Source: Haladaptatus litoreus
GTDB taxonomy: Archaea > Halobacteriota > Halobacteria > Halobacteriales > Haladaptataceae
Reading direction: 5' to 3'
Length of the DNA: 64,000 nucleotides
NCBI RefSeq assembly: GCF_900156425.1
Contig: NZ_FTNO01000006.1
Location: 62,001-126,000 of the forward strand
In this document: positions 62,439 to 64,000 of the stretch, piece after piece
How positions within the stretch are numbered: the first letter of the stretch is position 1
Layout of the letters: each line of letters opens with the position of its first letter
The notes under the pieces: generated by a model
What the model saw: only the letters and a program-made list of their open reading frames with translations
Told to the model about the DNA's origin: nothing
Database searches by the model: none
Position numbers and translations under genes: made by a program

Positions 62439-64000
62439 TTATGGCATCTTCGGTTCCTTAGATCCACTTGTGTCCTTGTACACTGCTAAGTTGTCTAAAA
62501 CTCTGTTCGCAGAGCATTCAATAACTGCTTCAGCATCCAGCTGAACTATCGATTCCGATTGTAAAGATCCTGGAGGAAGATAATAAACCGTGTTTTGCTC
62601 TAGATCGGTATCTACACGTAAATAACACCACTTCTGGACATCTTCCCAATGTGGTTTGAATATATACGCTCCTAATTTGTGCTCCGATTCTATCTCTCCT
62701 ATAACCGGGAGCTCGCTAGCCATTCTATCAAGAATATCTGTTACTCGATTTTTAATTTCTTTATATTCCTCTTCCGATAACCAGGATTGTCGATCGTGAC
62801 CTAACATATTACGAACTGCTATCACATCTTCTTCCCCTACGAGTGGTTCATCAAACAGATTACAAACACTATTGATCCAGAGACAGTTTTCCATCGTCTC
62901 GGTATTCAGGAAATTTCTTAGTGCTCCGAATGAGAGCCGTCCTTCACTATTTTGTGAGTATTGATCTGCCCAATTTGGCCCAATTATCTTTTGACCATAA
63001 TAGTCTGCGACAAATTCTAAAGTCTGTTCTAATAATTTTAGAAGTGCGAGGCCTCGATCTGAGAAATTATCTCTAGCTACTATTTCATCAGCCTCTATTT
63101 CCTGAAACCGTTTAACGACATGTATAGGGAATTTGAATTTCCACTGTTTGCTTAAGCCAATGTCATGAACTCCCCGCTCTTCTATCGTATGCTTTGCTTG
63201 GTCTGGAGCGAGGACATCCCGGAGAGATATTGCAATGAGATCATTTAGGAAAGAAGAATCAATGCCCAGCTTTTGAAGACGCTGAGCTGCAAGTATATTC
63301 GCTAGTGCTGGTCTGTATTCATGTCCGTAATTAAATGGAAATTCCTCGGCAGATTCTTCAACTTCTGGCAGAGACTCTAATTGTTCAAATACCTCTGGTG
63401 CACTAAGTTGCATGTTATTCTCGTAGCTATCAAGCACGTCCAAGAGGAGTTCAATATGATTGGCTTCTACACCTGCTATATTTTTACTATCAAGATGTGG
63501 TTGTATGAGTTTCCTTGCTTGTCCCCAATCAAGATCTACTAGTGCTTTTTTTGCCGCGCAAACTTCTGCTCGAGAGGTGTTAAAAGATTTAAAATATTTA
63601 GAATCTGCATTTTCAGCTACTGCTCTGTGAGCAATTTCTGCATCAGCAAATTCTCCCCGTTGTTCAGCTATCTGAGCGGAAATGAGTTTTTGTCGTCGAA
63701 TCAAGTATGATTTCTTATCATTTCTTTTGATGGCAATATATTTGCCAATAGCTTGTCCATAGCTCCGTTTCGCAGCATCTAATTGATTTTTTGATAATAG
63801 TTGATCTCCTTCCGATTCATATTGAAGTGCTTCAAGATGAAGAATGCAATCCTGTCTAGTTTTCTCATCACGGACTACAGACAATGATTTTAAAAATGCT
63901 CTTCCCTCATTTGCGGTCTCTTTAGCGCTCTCATAGTTGTCGTCTCTTCTTGACCACTCAATACGAGTGAAAAACAATTGGAAAATTGCCCATTCTGGTG
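62439..64000 (-). CDS. Helical-repeat protein with a C-terminal HEPN-like domain (cut by right edge)
   Basis: At least 519 residues; the frame is open through the right edge (PEWAIFQ precedes the first internal start), so the N-terminus is missing. The visible N-terminal half is all-helical with TPR-like character (KRSYGQAIGKYIAIKRNDKK). Near the C-terminus, after LALLKLLEQTLEFVADYYGQ, comes RNMLGH at about 62795-62812, the R-N-x3-H pattern of HEPN ribonucleases. It is then followed by the helix EEEYKEIKNRVTDILDRM. Many HEPN proteins are RNases that halt the host cell during infection. The domain reading is inferred from motif plus helix context. Confidence 0.6.
   Translation of the reverse strand, partial: PEWAIFQLFFTRIEWSRRDDNYESAKETANEGRAFLKSLSVVRDEKTRQDCILHLEALQYESEGDQLLSKNQLDAAKRSYGQAIGKYIAIKRNDKKSYLIRRQKLISAQIAEQRGEFADAEIAHRAVAENADSKYFKSFNTSRAEVCAAKKALVDLDWGQARKLIQPHLDSKNIAGVEANHIELLLDVLDSYENNMQLSAPEVFEQLESLPEVEESAEEFPFNYGHEYRPALANILAAQRLQKLGIDSSFLNDLIAISLRDVLAPDQAKHTIEERGVHDIGLSKQWKFKFPIHVVKRFQEIEADEIVARDNFSDRGLALLKLLEQTLEFVADYYGQKIIGPNWADQYSQNSEGRLSFGALRNFLNTETMENCLWINSVCNLFDEPLVGEEDVIAVRNMLGHDRQSWLSEEEYKEIKNRVTDILDRMASELPVIGEIESEHKLGAYIFKPHWEDVQKWCYLRVDTDLEQNTVYYLPPGSLQSESIVQLDAEAVIECSANRVLDNLAVYKDTSGSKEPKMP

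Noticed and set aside
1..64000. CRISPR array or complete insertion sequence
   Set aside because: No regularly spaced direct repeats and no intact transposase or integrase frame were found on either strand; only short repeats and gene debris.

Overview
The window comes from a halophilic archaeon (class Halobacteria). The predicted proteins are strongly acidic. Twin-arginine/lipobox export signals, HTH-10 (Bat-type) and TrmB regulators, GTG/TTG starts and a UbiA-type archaeal lipid prenyltransferase all fit. TATA-like boxes lie about 27-33 bases before several start codons, which suggests leaderless transcripts. Many plasmid-type and decayed genes indicate an accessory replicon or a large genomic island. 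All calls were made by eye from the sequence and its translations; no database search was run.

Region 1 (1-4.2 kb): the N-terminus of a threonine dehydratase, a Bat-type regulator, a threonine synthase and a probable remnant of a D-amino-acid deaminase.

Region 2 (4.2-26.3 kb) is a peptide and D-amino-acid scavenging cluster. It holds an M20 carbamoylase/amidohydrolase, three D-aminoacylases, an M81 metallopeptidase, a complete dipeptide ABC transporter (binding protein, two permeases, two ATPases), two enolase-superfamily epimerases, a DUF1611 protein and a beta-lactamase-fold serine hydrolase. The DUF1611-epimerase pair matches the DgcN-DgcA pathway (D-glutamate to N-acetyl-D-glutamate to N-acetyl-L-glutamate) as I know it. 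The inferred scheme is uptake of D-residue peptides, hydrolysis, deacylation of N-acyl-D-amino acids and racemisation to usable L-amino acids. The substrate-binding protein looks circularly permuted. A conserved three-gene membrane operon of unknown role (18.3-19.9 kb) lies inside the cluster.

Region 3 (26.4-41.5 kb) is a patchwork of plasmid-like genes and debris. It has two paralogous TRAM proteins, an intact coiled-coil plasmid protein and a decayed relative, and a GH68 levansucrase with a TrmB regulator. It also has a UbiA prenyltransferase, two cytochrome P450 C-terminal remnants, a universal stress protein, several inverted or tandem repeats, and a tightly overlapping operon of unknown genes (37.9-41.3 kb).

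Region 4 (41.5-64 kb) is a defence island. In order it contains a small winged-helix regulator behind tandem 12-mers, an unknown gene pair (one member with a decayed PD-(D/E)XK-like core), a pentapeptide-repeat/two-TM channel-like protein, an HNH nuclease, a McrBC-like pair with a separate small winged-helix/coiled-coil partner, and a bidirectional module. The module comprises a DUF499 ATPase, a DUF1156 adenine methylase, an SNF2 helicase and a coiled-coil zinc-ribbon protein, with a GmrSD-like DUF262-DUF1524 gene lodged inside it. A gene cut by the right edge carries a HEPN-type RNMLGH motif. The module resembles parts of BREX and Dnd-linked Pbe systems, but PglZ, BrxA and Dnd genes are absent from the window. 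It is the best candidate for an under-described system here.
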